Source of the DNA: Paenibacillus hexagrammi
GTDB lineage: Bacteria; Bacillota; Bacilli; Paenibacillales; NBRC-103111
Direction of reading: 5' to 3'
NCBI RefSeq assembly: GCF_021513275.1
Contig: NZ_CP090978.1
Span: 1,364,001 to 1,428,000, forward strand
DNA: 64,000 nucleotides
Shown here: one piece after another, positions 18,102-26,403 of the stretch
Numbering within the stretch: position 1 is the first letter of the stretch
Layout: every line of letters begins with the position of its first letter
Notes under the pieces: generated by a model
The model's database searches: none
The model's input: only the letters and a program-made list of their open reading frames with translations
Told to the model about the DNA's origin: nothing
Made by a program: the position numbers and the translations under genes

Positions 18102-18718
18102 TCGGACTCTGTATTAACACGATCCCGGTCAGGGTCCGCTCCGATGAAGGAATGAAGGTGACCGACTTGTATAAGGCAATTCAGGAACAGGCGTTAGCCT
18201 CAAGTGCTTATGATACGTATCCGCTGTATGACATTCAGGCACAAGCCGAGCATAAACAGGATTTGATCAAGCATTTGTTTGTCTTCCAGAACTATCCTGT
18301 AGAAACTAGCATGAAAGGTACCATTGTGCAGGGGACAGATGGTATCACGCTTTCCGAAACGCAGATGCATGAGCAAACGAACTATCAGCTAAATGTGGTC
18401 GTTCTTCCCGGAGACAACTTCATGCTCCGTTTCTTGTATAATGCACGTATCTACGATATTCCCATGATCGAATCGATCAGAGGGCAGCTCGTTCATTTAC
18501 TCGAACAGATGGTGAAGAAACCGCACCTACCCGTGCAAGAGCTGGAGCTGCTGTCTCCAGAGGAGAAGGTCCGGTTGCTGCAAAGCGTTTATGCAGGCAG
18601 CGTAGAATCATCTCCTGCTACGATACAAGAGTTGTTTGAAGCTCAAGTTTCGAGAACACCGAACGCTTTAGCTGTCGTCTACCGGGAAAAGGGAGCTGAC
18701 TTATGCCGAGCTGAATGA
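17825..18718 (+). CDS. NRPS, fragment 2 of 4: end of C3 and start of A3
   Basis: From about 17951 this frame continues C3 (ALKERGFTLNTLFQAAWGILL, VFGTVVSGRPSEIEGIESM) and the inter-domain linker, and begins A3 (TIQELFEAQVSRTPNALAVVYRE). The stretch before 17951 is non-coding in this frame. The frame is lost again at 18691-18693, where GGG stands where GG would keep YREKELTYAELNE in frame. It is part of one continuous NRPS gene, not a separate protein. Confidence 0.8.
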   Translation: MDAVCVGLSGKLADSGQNPRIRPLLRQKSRSAGWRGPECEIGTALKERGFTLNTLFQAAWGILLQRYNHSNEAVFGTVVSGRPSEIEGIESMIGLCINTIPVRVRSDEGMKVTDLYKAIQEQALASSAYDTYPLYDIQAQAEHKQDLIKHLFVFQNYPVETSMKGTIVQGTDGITLSETQMHEQTNYQLNVVVLPGDNFMLRFLYNARIYDIPMIESIRGQLVHLLEQMVKKPHLPVQELELLSPEEKVRLLQSVYAGSVESSPATIQELFEAQVSRTPNALAVVYREKGADLCRAE

Positions 18719-18731
18719 ATCGGCCAACCGA

Positions 18732-19124
18732 ATGGCTCGAGTGCTGCAACATAGGGGCGTCACTCGCGGACAAATCGTTGGCCTTATCTTGGGCCGTTCG
18801 GAGCGATTTGTGCAATCCGTGCTTGCCGTGGTGAAGGCCGGCGCTACCGTGCTTCCAATCGATCCGGGGCTTCCAAAGGAACGTATTCGGTACATGTTGG
18901 AGAACAGTTGTCCAGCTCTCTTGATTGCGGAAGATGCCGAATTGAACCAAGAGTTCCATGCCATCGGTGGATTTTCATTCGATGCATGGCTTGCGTCAGC
19001 AGCTGATCAGGAAGTGTCCAATTTGAATCCTGGCACAACCTCCGATGGGCTGTATGTAATCTATACATCGGGTTCCACGGGAACGCCGAAAGGAGGTGCT
19101 TTTGGAGCAGCGCACCATGACTAA
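18732..19124 (+). CDS. NRPS, fragment 3 of 4: A3 N-terminal part
   Basis: Carries the A3 core motifs A2-A3 (VVKAGATVLPIDPGLPKERI, LYVIYTSGSTGTPKG). The coding signal in this frame begins near 18694. The frame is lost near 19095, where one extra G turns the expected KGVLLEQRTMTN into a premature stop 10 codons later. It is a continuation of the same adenylation domain. Confidence 0.8.
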   Translation: MARVLQHRGVTRGQIVGLILGRSERFVQSVLAVVKAGATVLPIDPGLPKERIRYMLENSCPALLIAEDAELNQEFHAIGGFSFDAWLASAADQEVSNLNPGTTSDGLYVIYTSGSTGTPKGGAFGAAHHD

Positions 19125-20400
19125 TCTGATTCTGGCGCAGAGGGAAGAAAATGACCCAGTGCCTTTGGGTTCCCGTGTGCTCCAGTTTGCCACGATTTCC
19201 TTTGATGTCTGTTACCAGGAAATATTCACGGCTTTGCTAAGCGGTGCGCAGCTGCACATAGCATGGGAGGAGCATAAGCAGCATCCGGAGAGACTGATTG
19301 AATTCGCAGTTGATTGCGGCATTCAAACGATGTTCTTTCCGACGTCCTATCTAAAGTTTTTGGCTTCGGAAAAAGGACTCCTGGAAAAGTTGGCGAAGGG
19401 ACACTTAAAGCACTTGGTCGTCGCAGGCGAACAACTGGTGGCGAACCATAATCTGAAGCGGTTTGTACGGGAAGCTGGGGTCGTGCTGCACAATCACTAC
19501 GGACCGTCGGAAACACATGTCGTCACCATAGCTTCACTGACAAGTCCCGATGAGAGCGGGCGGGACATCCCGGATGTGCCTACGATTGGAAAGCCGATTC
19601 AAAATACTCGCATCTATATGCTTGGCCCAAGCGGAAAGCTTCAGCCGAAGGGAGTACCGGGAGAGCTCTGTATAGCTGGCGTTTGCTTGGCCAGAGGGTA
19701 CATTGGTCTACCGAAACTGAATGCTGAAAAGTTTGTAGAAGACCCTTTCTTCCCGGGAGAGAGGATGTACCGGACTGGGGATTTGGCAAGATGGCTGCCT
19801 GACGGGACAATTGAATACTTAGGGAGAATGGATAATCAGGTTAAAATTCGAGGATATCGAATCGAACTGGGGGAAATCGAATCCCGATTGCTAGCAGTTG
19901 ACGGGATCAGAGAAGCGGCTGTTATTGCGAAGGAGGATAACACTGGTCAAAGCCATCTGTGTGCCTATTACACGGGCGACCGCCCGATTCGTCCAGGTGA
20001 ACTCAGATCGATTCTGTCCCACACGCTGCCCTCATACATGCTGCCTTCCTATATGATTCAGTTACCGCTCATGCCGTTGAACGCCAACGGCAAGGTAGAT
20101 CGCAGGGCGCTTCCGGAGCCGGACTTGTCGGCGTCTCTGACTGAATACAAGCCGCCTGTGACGGAGCTAGAGCGCAAGATTGTGGACATTTGGTCGCAAA
20201 TCCTCGGTATTGAACGCATCGGAATGCTGGATCATTTGGAAGATTTGGGGGTTAATTCATTAAGCTACATGCGAGCGATTGTTGCGCTCGAAGAGGAGTT
20301 TGGCTTCGAATTCGAGGATGGGGATATGAGTGCCGGGCGTTTTGTTACCGTCGCCGATGTCACGGCATCTGTGGAGAAGCGGATGCGTGTGAATGTGTAA
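19096..20400 (+). CDS. NRPS, fragment 4 of 4: A3 (Pro) and terminal T3
   Basis: Completes A3 and adds a carrier domain (LEDLGVNSLSYMRAI, Ser in LGVNS). The A3 pocket reads D-V-Q-F-V-A-H-V-V-K from FDVCYQE, MFFPTS, LVVAGEQ and NHYGPSETHVV. This is the known proline code DVQ(L/F)(I/V)AHVVK, so A3 very probably activates L-Pro. The protein ends after T3 with no thioesterase, reductase or further C domain. The product must therefore be released by another enzyme, passed to another protein, or remain attached. An Sfp-type gene starts 27 bp downstream. Confidence 0.88.
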   Translation: MLLEQRTMTNLILAQREENDPVPLGSRVLQFATISFDVCYQEIFTALLSGAQLHIAWEEHKQHPERLIEFAVDCGIQTMFFPTSYLKFLASEKGLLEKLAKGHLKHLVVAGEQLVANHNLKRFVREAGVVLHNHYGPSETHVVTIASLTSPDESGRDIPDVPTIGKPIQNTRIYMLGPSGKLQPKGVPGELCIAGVCLARGYIGLPKLNAEKFVEDPFFPGERMYRTGDLARWLPDGTIEYLGRMDNQVKIRGYRIELGEIESRLLAVDGIREAAVIAKEDNTGQSHLCAYYTGDRPIRPGELRSILSHTLPSYMLPSYMIQLPLMPLNANGKVDRRALPEPDLSASLTEYKPPVTELERKIVDIWSQILGIERIGMLDHLEDLGVNSLSYMRAIVALEEEFGFEFEDGDMSAGRFVTVADVTASVEKRMRVNV

Positions 20401-20427
20401 CGGCTTGGCCTCAAGGAAAGCTATCAA

Positions 20428-21114
20428 ATGACGACGCGAATTACGGTATTAAAGTTACCTGTTTCTTTGGATCCTCAATACTTGGAAATGCTTCTCCAAA
20501 AAGCAAGTGCAGAGAAACTGAATAAAATCAAAAAATTTCATAAGACTCCCGATTCCTATCGTTCGTTATTGGGAGACTTGCTTGTTAGGGCTATTGTATC
20601 TACGGAGTACAATCTGCCTAATGAACAGATCCACTTTGGCTATCATCCGTATGGGAAGCCCTATCTTCTTTATCAACCGCATTTCTCTTTTAATCTTTCG
20701 CATTCCGGCGATTGGATTGCCCTGATTTGGAATACAACGGGTTCAGTAATCGGAGTGGATGTTGAGCAGATAGGGACGGCCCATATAAATATTGCGAAAC
20801 AATTTTTTTGCCGTGATGAATATATGGATTTATTAAACAAGGATGGGATCGAACAAACGGAGTATTTTTTCAAACTCTGGACCTTAAAAGAAAGTTATAT
20901 GAAAGCAAGGGGGATGGGCTTATCCATCCCTATGAATTCATTCTCCTTTAAGCACAGCAAAGAAAACTTCTGGTTCTCACCTCAGGCTGATGACTATTAT
21001 TTTTACAGCTGTCACTTGGATGCAATGCATCTTCTTGCTGCTTGTACCCAAGAAGATGATCTGTCCCGCCAGATTGTTGAAGTTCCGCTAGCATTTATTC
21101 ATTGTCTTTGGTAA
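20428..21114 (+). CDS. Sfp-type 4'-phosphopantetheinyl transferase
   Basis: A 228-aa enzyme of usual Sfp length. Motifs are FNLSHSGDWIAL, GVDVEQIG (Mg-binding D and E) and FFKLWTLKESYMKARGMG (catalytic E and K). It transfers phosphopantetheine from CoA to the conserved Ser of NRPS and PKS carrier domains, and would be needed for the NRPS just upstream and the PKS downstream. AAGGAAAG precedes the ATG. It lies 27 bp after the NRPS stop, so it is probably the last gene of that operon; a bidirectional terminator follows. Confidence 0.95.
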   Translation: MTTRITVLKLPVSLDPQYLEMLLQKASAEKLNKIKKFHKTPDSYRSLLGDLLVRAIVSTEYNLPNEQIHFGYHPYGKPYLLYQPHFSFNLSHSGDWIALIWNTTGSVIGVDVEQIGTAHINIAKQFFCRDEYMDLLNKDGIEQTEYFFKLWTLKESYMKARGMGLSIPMNSFSFKHSKENFWFSPQADDYYFYSCHLDAMHLLAACTQEDDLSRQIVEVPLAFIHCLW

Positions 21115-21122
21115 TTCATAGG

Positions 21123-21185
21123 CTCCCCATAAAAAGGAGAAGACTTGTTAAATAGACTTCTTGCTTTTAGGGGAGTTTTCTTTTG
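21123..21185. terminator. Bidirectional terminator between sfp-type gene and loaP
   Basis: CTCCCC near 21123 pairs with GGGGAG near 21170. The stem is extended with interruptions by TAAAA/TTTTA and AGAAG/CTTCT pairs, and followed by TTTTCTTTT on the plus strand. It lies between the convergent sfp-type and loaP genes. Confidence 0.75.
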
Positions 21186-21190
21186 GCAGA

Positions 21191-21805
21191 CTATAAAGAA
21201 TTGATCAACTCAATGCCTACATCGACCAGTACTGTAGTATTGACCATGTTTAATAATATTTTTGCACGCTTCTTATGCTTATCGATCTTTTTGATAATTC
21301 CTTCTTTGCCTGTTAGGGGTCCAGATACAACGTGAACTTTTGTACCGTCAACGTATATTTTTGAATAATCGATTACATCATCATGATTTAATAAATTTAA
21401 AACGGTTGACATCTCTTCATCCGAAACTCGTTGAAAATAGAGCGCTTCATCAATGGGATCGTCGAACCGCAATTTTGGACATTCGGTAGAGTCCGGATTG
21501 CTTTGATTCATGTGGCTTCCTTCAGATATTTGCTTGTCCCGAGGATTTAAGTAATTTAAAAATTTGTATATGTAAGGGGCTTTGCATAATTGATAATAAA
21601 TGGAAAAAGTAATGGACGTCGTTTGTACAAAAACGTACCCAGGATAAAGGGTTTTAATGACATTATGAGTTTCACCTGATTTTTTCTCCGGCACTTTCCT
21701 TCGTGGAATCATGCATCGTACCCTGCTGGAATCAAAATACTTACTGATGTAGCTCTTGACTGTAAACTCTCTACCGCTTTGAACAAAGATAACATACCAA
21801 GCCAG
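21191..21805 (-). CDS. loaP: LoaP-type NusG paralogue, processive antiterminator
   Basis: About 204 aa. The N-terminal NusG (NGN) domain starts AWYVIFVQSGREFTVKSYI and has the family stretch TLYPGYVFVQT. The C-terminal KOW domain is KIYVDGTKVHVVSGPLTGKEGIIKKIDKHKKRAKILL. LoaP proteins sit beside large polyketide or polysaccharide operons in Firmicutes and let RNA polymerase read through terminators after recognising an RNA hairpin in the leader. Here it is divergent from the PKS operon, whose leader holds a large terminator-like hairpin. The start is unusual: the longest frame begins at an ATG at 21862 without a ribosome site. GAGGTG instead sits 6 bp before a CTG at 21805, exactly where NusG proteins begin (normally MAWYV). 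ATT at 21808 is an alternative. A rare start would keep expression low. Confidence 0.9.
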   Translation of the reverse strand: MAWYVIFVQSGREFTVKSYISKYFDSSRVRCMIPRRKVPEKKSGETHNVIKTLYPGYVFVQTTSITFSIYYQLCKAPYIYKFLNYLNPRDKQISEGSHMNQSNPDSTECPKLRFDDPIDEALYFQRVSDEEMSTVLNLLNHDDVIDYSKIYVDGTKVHVVSGPLTGKEGIIKKIDKHKKRAKILLNMVNTTVLVDVGIELINSL

Positions 21806-22034
21806 AATGATCACCTCGATAGTATTTCTCCATAAGCAAGTTTCGTAGATGAGAAAAAACATGGAATCATGAAAATCTTATCTGATAAATCAAGAAGAAT
21901 CAAGAAATAATACCATTTACAGGGATTTGGTCTCTTATTTCTTCGTGATCAACTTGAAGAAAGAGTCTGATTGACTAATCGAATTTTGTCAAAATTTCTA
22001 ATTTTAGGCAAAAAGAACTAGGACTTTCATAGAA

Positions 22035-22064
22035 TTGACGTCATTTTATTTCGATTTGTATAAT
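22035..22064 (+). promoter_or_regulatory. Sigma-A promoter of the PKS operon
   Basis: TTGACG (22035-22040), an 18-bp spacer and a perfect TATAAT (22059-22064) preceded by TG. The expected start is near 22071, giving a leader of about 330 nt before the first PKS gene at 22401. Confidence 0.8.
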
Positions 22065-22225
22065 AGACCCAAAGAAAGAATTACGGTTACTCTCCGTACC
22101 TCATAATCTTATATTAAGCAAATCGCTGTTTCGGCACGTTTGTATTTGGATAAGATTACATATTGTTACCACATGTAGTGTAGCTTTTTTTAGTACATGA
22201 AAGAGGGAAGCTATGCTCTTTGAAG

Positions 22226-22295
22226 TGCACCCCCTAGAATGGATATTGGATAACCACCTGGTTGATCCAAAACATTCTAGGGGGTGCATTTTTAT
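22226..22295 (+). terminator. Large leader hairpin with T tract, likely antitermination target
   Basis: TGCACCCCCTAGAATG (22226-22241) and CATTCTAGGGGGTGCA (22273-22288) form a perfect 16-bp stem, and TTTTTAT follows. Inside it, TTGGAT-AACCA and TGGTTGATCCAA form a second stem with one bulge, so the whole 63-nt element folds almost without a loop. Placed 155 nt into the leader of a LoaP-linked operon, it looks like a terminator that must be read through, or an RNA recognition element. The perfect outer arms could instead be remnants of a transposable element; no transposase lies between them. Confidence 0.7.
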
Positions 22296-22400
22296 GCCTG
22301 AAATGCAAACCAGGCTTATTTAAGTTTACAGGGTAAGATTACAGTATTGGCTTCAGCGAATAGTAGTCAAGTTTAGTTTACAAAGGAGAGTAATAAGAAG

Positions 22401-22748
22401 ATGGTTGCATTTATTTTCCCCGGTCAAGGCTCTCAAAGAAAAGGAATGGGCGGTACACTATTTGATGAATTTAAGGAATTGACGTTGCAAGCGGATCAAA
22501 TTTTAGGCTTCTCTGTTAAAGAATTATGTACGGAAGACCCTCATTTAAACTTGAATTTAACCCAATATACCCAACCTGCATTATACATAGTCAATGCGTT
22601 TAGTTATTTAAAAAGAATCAGGGAAACAGTAAGAAAACCAGACTTTGTTGCTGGTCATAGTTTAGGAGAATACAATGCCTTATTTGCAGCAGGCGCATTT
22701 AATTTTGAAACCGGATTGAAATTGGTCAAAAAGAGGGGGAACTCATGA
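22401..22748 (+). CDS. trans-AT protein (PksE-like AT-ER), fragment 1: AT N-terminal
   Basis: Malonyl-CoA:ACP acyltransferase start ([16 protein letters not shown]) with the nucleophile motif GHSLGE (S87). It loads malonyl units onto the carrier domains of the PKS proteins, which have no AT of their own. AAAGGAGAG precedes the ATG. The frame is lost at a run of five Gs (22735-22739); six would give [21 protein letters not shown], the family sequence. First gene of the PKS operon. Confidence 0.88.
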   Translation: MVAFIFPGQGSQRKGMGGTLFDEFKELTLQADQILGFSVKELCTEDPHLNLNLTQYTQPALYIVNAFSYLKRIRETVRKPDFVAGHSLGEYNALFAAGAFNFETGLKLVKKRGNS

Positions 22749-23377
22749 GTCGCGCCACCGGTGGTGGTATGGCAGCCGTTATTGGCCTAAGTGAAGAACA
22801 GGTAAAAGATGTGATAAGGAGGAATCATTTACAAAATATTGATATTGCGAATTTAAATTCGCCCTTTCAAATTGTGATTTCGGGACCTAAATCTGATATT
22901 GAATATTCGAAACCATTTTTTGAAGCAATACCTGAAGTTATTATGTTTACTCAACTTAAAACAAGTGGCGCATTTCATTCCCGGTATATGGAAGAGGCAA
23001 AAGATGAATTTAAAGAGTTCTTGGAAACGTTCACATTTTCCAGTATTCAAATACCGGTCATATCCAACGTTCATGCCAGACCCTATAAGCAGTCCGAGAT
23101 TAAACAGAATCTGGTTGACCAAATTACCCATCCTGTCAAATGGACTGAGAGTATCCGATATTTAATGGGCTTAGAGGAGTTTGAATTTGAGGAGATTGGA
23201 ACAGGCAATGTATTAACCGGACTCATCCAACGAATTAAGAGGGAAGCCGAACCATTAATAATTACTACTATGGAACATGATGAAAACTTTATCTTGGATG
23301 AAAAACCTCTACAGGTTGAAGCGCAGCCTGTTGATGATCAATCAACGGCTCCTGGTTCAGGCTTACCGGGAAATTAG
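22745..23377 (+). CDS. PksE-like AT-ER, fragment 2: AT C-terminal
   Basis: Continues the acyltransferase with [25 protein letters not shown] and the catalytic His in SGAFHSRYM, ending with [33 protein letters not shown]. After about 23300 it enters a linker and stops at 23377. One base less near 23368-23378 (for example GG in place of GGG) would run on directly into the enoyl reductase, as in the two-domain Bacillus PksE. A true end of a free-standing AT is the alternative. Confidence 0.85.
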   Translation: MSRATGGGMAAVIGLSEEQVKDVIRRNHLQNIDIANLNSPFQIVISGPKSDIEYSKPFFEAIPEVIMFTQLKTSGAFHSRYMEEAKDEFKEFLETFTFSSIQIPVISNVHARPYKQSEIKQNLVDQITHPVKWTESIRYLMGLEEFEFEEIGTGNVLTGLIQRIKREAEPLIITTMEHDENFILDEKPLQVEAQPVDDQSTAPGSGLPGN

Positions 23378-23624
23378 ATTCGATGAAGAAGAGATATCAC
23401 CATTATCTTTAGGGAGTAGTGAGTTTAAAAAAGATTATAATCTGAGATACGCCTATGTAACCGGAGGCATGTATCGAGGGATTGCATCCAAAGAAATGGT
23501 AGTAAAAGTAGGGAAAGCCGGGATGCTGGGTTTCTTTGGGAGCGGGGGGTGCAGCTATCCCAAATTGAAGACGCCATTCAATATATCCAAAAGGAACTTT
23601 CACAAGGTCAAGCTTACGGGATGA
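23277..23624 (+). CDS. PksE-like AT-ER, fragment 3: ER N-terminal
   Basis: Real coding in this frame begins near 23370 ([19 protein letters not shown]), then [25 protein letters not shown] and [14 protein letters not shown], the N-terminal part of a PfaD/NPD-type flavin enoyl reductase. The frame breaks at six Gs (23544-23549); seven would give [19 protein letters not shown]. Confidence 0.75.
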   Translation: MMKTLSWMKNLYRLKRSLLMINQRLLVQAYREIRFDEEEISPLSLGSSEFKKDYNLRYAYVTGGMYRGIASKEMVVKVGKAGMLGFFGSGGCSYPKLKTPFNISKRNFHKVKLTG

Positions 23625-24739
23625 ATTTCATTATGAATTTAAACGCTCCCGAAATGGAAGAAAAGACCGTTGATCTTTATTTGAGATACAACATCAAGCA
23701 TATTGAAGCCTCTGCTTTTATAAGCATGACTCCTGCTTTAGTGAAGTATAGGGCGAAAGGATTAACACGGGACCGGTCGGGGAATGTTATCTCTCTCCAT
23801 AAAATAATTGCGAAAGTATCTCGTCCTGAAGTGGCGGAGATGTTTATGAGCCCAGCCCCAGAAAGAATTGTTAATAAACTCTTAGCTGAAAATAAGATAA
23901 CAACGGAAGAGGCAGAGTTGCTCAAAGGAATTCCTGTAGCTGATGATATTTGTGTAGAGGCGGACTCCGGTGGACATACAGATGGCGGTGTTGCTTATGC
24001 GATGATACCCGCTATGATGAAAATTCGGGATAACATGATGGCGAAATATAAGTATCATAGGAAAATGAATGTTGGAGCAGCTGGAGGTATTGGAACACCT
24101 GATGCTGTTGCTGCCGCTTTCATTTTAGGGGCAGACTTCGTTGTGACCGGTTCCATTAATCAATGTACGGCGGAAGCTCATACAAGTAACGCAGTTAAAG
24201 ATTTACTGCAGCAGATTAATATTCAAGATACGGAATATGCACCGGCTGGCGATATGTTTGAGTTAGGCTCCAAGGTACAGGTCTTAAAGAAAGGTGTATT
24301 TTTTCCTGCTAGGGCCAATAAATTATATGATTTGTATTTTCATAATAATTCCATAGACGAAATCGATCCAAAAACGAAAGATCATATTCAAGAAAAGTAC
24401 TTTCAGCGTAGTTTTGATAAGGTGTATGAGGATTGCAAAGCATTTCATCCTCCACTAGAGATTGAGAAGGCGGAACGCAATCCCAAATACAAAATGGCTT
24501 TGATTTTCAAATGGTATTTTGGTCATAGCACGCAGTGGGCGCTTAAAGGCATGGAGGAGCATAAAGTAGATTTTCAAATACAATGTGGACCGGCACTTGG
24601 AGCGTTCAACCAATGGGTTAAAGGTACGAGCATGGAGAATTGGCAAAACCGTCATGTGGATGAAATCGGTGAAAAGCTAATGACGGAAGCAGCCAGACTA
24701 CTTCATTACAGAATGAGATCTATTGCATGCTTTAATTAA
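23549..24739 (+). CDS. PksE-like AT-ER, fragment 4: ER main part
   Basis: Bulk of a PfaD-type trans-acting enoyl reductase of the nitronate-monooxygenase-like flavin family. Motifs include [95 protein letters not shown] and [15 protein letters not shown]. It reduces alpha,beta-double bonds on carrier-bound polyketides at chosen modules. The sequence is close to the ER half of Bacillus PksE. A second, diverged PfaD-type ER is built into PKS B, so the two may act at different sites. The next gene starts 28 bp downstream. Confidence 0.9.
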   Translation: MQLSQIEDAIQYIQKELSQGQAYGMNFIMNLNAPEMEEKTVDLYLRYNIKHIEASAFISMTPALVKYRAKGLTRDRSGNVISLHKIIAKVSRPEVAEMFMSPAPERIVNKLLAENKITTEEAELLKGIPVADDICVEADSGGHTDGGVAYAMIPAMMKIRDNMMAKYKYHRKMNVGAAGGIGTPDAVAAAFILGADFVVTGSINQCTAEAHTSNAVKDLLQQINIQDTEYAPAGDMFELGSKVQVLKKGVFFPARANKLYDLYFHNNSIDEIDPKTKDHIQEKYFQRSFDKVYEDCKAFHPPLEIEKAERNPKYKMALIFKWYFGHSTQWALKGMEEHKVDFQIQCGPALGAFNQWVKGTSMENWQNRHVDEIGEKLMTEAARLLHYRMRSIACFN

Positions 24740-24767
24740 TTCTATATATGAATACGAGGTGAAAGAG

Positions 24768-25550
24768 ATGAAATTAGAAATTTTAACATATGTACCTGAT
24801 GGAATCGCCAGTGAAACACCACTTCTTTTCGTCCATGGTGGAAGTCATGGTGCATGGTGTTGGAAGGAGCATTTTCTTCCGTACTTTTCATCAAAGGGTT
24901 TTCCTTCTTATGCGTTAAGCCTTCGGGGACATGGAGAAAGTGAAGGGAATGAACAAATTCATTCATTTTCATTGAACGATTATATGAATGATGTACTTGA
25001 GGTCATGCAGCTTATGAATAAGAAACCGGTTTTAATCGGACATTCCTTAGGTGGAGCGATCGTTCAAAAAATAATATGCTCGCATCCAGATAAAATTCAG
25101 GGTGCCGTTCTAATGGCTTCGATACCTCCGAATGGCATGTCTAGAGATATTCGGCGCTTGTTGTTTACACGTTTTAAAGAACTGTATCAAATTCGGCTAT
25201 TTGATAAGGGGAGAAGTCCTCATATGCCGTCTCGAGCTTTTTTATCTCCAGACTTACCTGATGAAAAGAGAGAAGAATACTTAGGGTTATTAAAACCGGA
25301 ATCAACAAAAGCTCAGCACGAATCAATGAGACGGTTCGTTCCTAAGTCAGTATCGACTAAGGTTCCAATGCTGGTCATGGGTTCCAGGCAGGACTGGTTT
25401 TTTCCAGAGAAGACAGTTCATAGCATTGGGAAGAACTATAACACGGAACCTGTCATCTTTAACGATATTTCTCACGATATGATGTTAGATCCAAAATGGC
25501 GCACAGTTGCCGATCAAATTGTTCCTTTTTTACAGAAATTGGCGCCTTAA
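24768..25550 (+). CDS. Alpha/beta hydrolase, possible stand-alone thioesterase
   Basis: A 260-aa alpha/beta-hydrolase-fold protein. The oxyanion region is LLFVHGGSHGAWCW and the nucleophile elbow IGHSLGGAIVQ (S93). The acid is probably D in GSRQDWFFP, and the His is H236 in NDISHDMMLDP. No signal peptide. The frame extends to 24723, but GAGGTG stands at a good distance before the ATG at 24768. Because no thioesterase domain is present in the visible PKS or NRPS proteins, this enzyme is a candidate for product release or for removing a starter or protecting group. Its role is inferred only from position. Confidence 0.85.
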   Translation: MKLEILTYVPDGIASETPLLFVHGGSHGAWCWKEHFLPYFSSKGFPSYALSLRGHGESEGNEQIHSFSLNDYMNDVLEVMQLMNKKPVLIGHSLGGAIVQKIICSHPDKIQGAVLMASIPPNGMSRDIRRLLFTRFKELYQIRLFDKGRSPHMPSRAFLSPDLPDEKREEYLGLLKPESTKAQHESMRRFVPKSVSTKVPMLVMGSRQDWFFPEKTVHSIGKNYNTEPVIFNDISHDMMLDPKWRTVADQIVPFLQKLAP

Positions 25551-25568
25551 ATCAAGGAGGACGTGTCC

Positions 25569-26150
25569 ATGAGTCAACAAGGTTCCTATCAAATCAGTAC
25601 GATTGCTAGCAATATCGAAAAAGAACTTGATCGATTAAAAGCACAGGTTGGATTATTTTGGGACAAGGAGCTAAAGCATTACAAAGAGTTTGGCTTGATC
25701 GATGGAATGTCTGTTGTAGAAATTGGTTCAGGGCCCGGATTTCTATCTGAAAAAATTTTGGAGCATTTCGGTAGTGTGCATATCACGATGATGGAGATTG
25801 ATCCGTTATTAGTGGATTATTCCAAGCGTTATTTGGCACAGAAACATGATACACGTTATGACATATCTCAAGGGTCGATTACGGAGACAGGGTTACCTGA
25901 GAATACGTTTGATTTTGCGATAATCAGACTTGTGTTAGAGCATCTGCCGGATCCGATCGATGCGGTTCGTGAAATTTTTCGGATTCTGAAGCCTGGTGGT
26001 AAGGCTGTATTTGTCGATAATGATTTTGAAATGCATATTATTACATATCCTCAAATTTTACAATTAAGAGAACTTTATGATGCGTATTGCAAGTCGAGGT
26101 ACTCCGAGGGAGGGAATCCGCGAATTGGCAGGAATTGCCGATGCTTATGA
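25569..26150 (+). CDS. SAM-dependent methyltransferase, main part (frame broken)
   Basis: Class I methyltransferase with motif I VVEIGSGPGFLSEKIL (about residues 50-65), an acidic residue after beta-2 (MMEIDPLLVDY) and post-I motifs FDFAIIRLVLEHLPDP and RILKPGGKAVFVDND. AAGGAGG stands 8 bp before the ATG; a GTG six bases earlier is less likely. The frame is lost near 26131, where GG stands for an expected GGG, and the protein continues in the next entry. As a free-standing enzyme beside a PKS protein that starts with an ACP, it could methylate the starter unit or tailor the product; the acceptor atom is unknown. Confidence 0.85.
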   Translation: MSQQGSYQISTIASNIEKELDRLKAQVGLFWDKELKHYKEFGLIDGMSVVEIGSGPGFLSEKILEHFGSVHITMMEIDPLLVDYSKRYLAQKHDTRYDISQGSITETGLPENTFDFAIIRLVLEHLPDPIDAVREIFRILKPGGKAVFVDNDFEMHIITYPQILQLRELYDAYCKSRYSEGGNPRIGRNCRCL

Positions 26151-26389
26151 AAAAAGGGGGATTTTCGAAGATCGATTTGGAAATTATTTGTGCTCATAGT
26201 GAAATTGTAGGGGAAGAGATTTTCTTTCAATCAGAGGGGATAGGTATTCCAACGAAATTAGTACAAGATGGATTCTTATCAAGTAAGTCACTAGGGGAAA
26301 TATCGATTGAATGGAGGAACATGATTAAAAGTAAAGAGCATGCTCTTGTTCGTCAACTGTATATGGCTGTTGGGGAAAAACCATTGTAG
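26087..26389 (+). CDS. SAM-dependent methyltransferase, C-terminal fragment
   Basis: From about 26133 this frame continues the methyltransferase (ELPMLMKKGGFSKIDLEIICAHSEIVGEE ... SLGEISIEWRNMIKS), with the family-typical GF after a helix. It ends 14 bp before PKS A. With one G added near 26131 the whole enzyme is about 273 aa. Confidence 0.7.
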   Translation: MQVEVLRGRESANWQELPMLMKKGGFSKIDLEIICAHSEIVGEEIFFQSEGIGIPTKLVQDGFLSSKSLGEISIEWRNMIKSKEHALVRQLYMAVGEKPL

Positions 26390-26403
26390 AGGAGCTGTAG
26401 GGT

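Larger units (their letters stand above)
21863..22400. other. Divergent regulatory region between loaP and the PKS operon
   Basis: 538 bp without a credible gene. It holds a sigma-A promoter (22035-22064), a leader of about 330 nt with a large hairpin (22226-22288), a second small hairpin (GCCTG 22296-22300 with CAGGC 22311-22315) and a G-U-rich fold around 22179-22216 (TAGCTT with AAGCTA). A TTTCTTC/GAAGAAA inverted repeat lies near 21938-21962 on the loaP side. I see no convincing promoter for loaP itself. Confidence 0.6.

Noticed and set aside
22226-22288. The perfect 16-bp inverted repeat as ends of an IS or MITE
   Set aside because: Only 31 bp lie between the arms, no transposase or target duplication is seen, and a T tract plus leader position fit an RNA hairpin better. 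A degenerate transposon end is not fully excluded.
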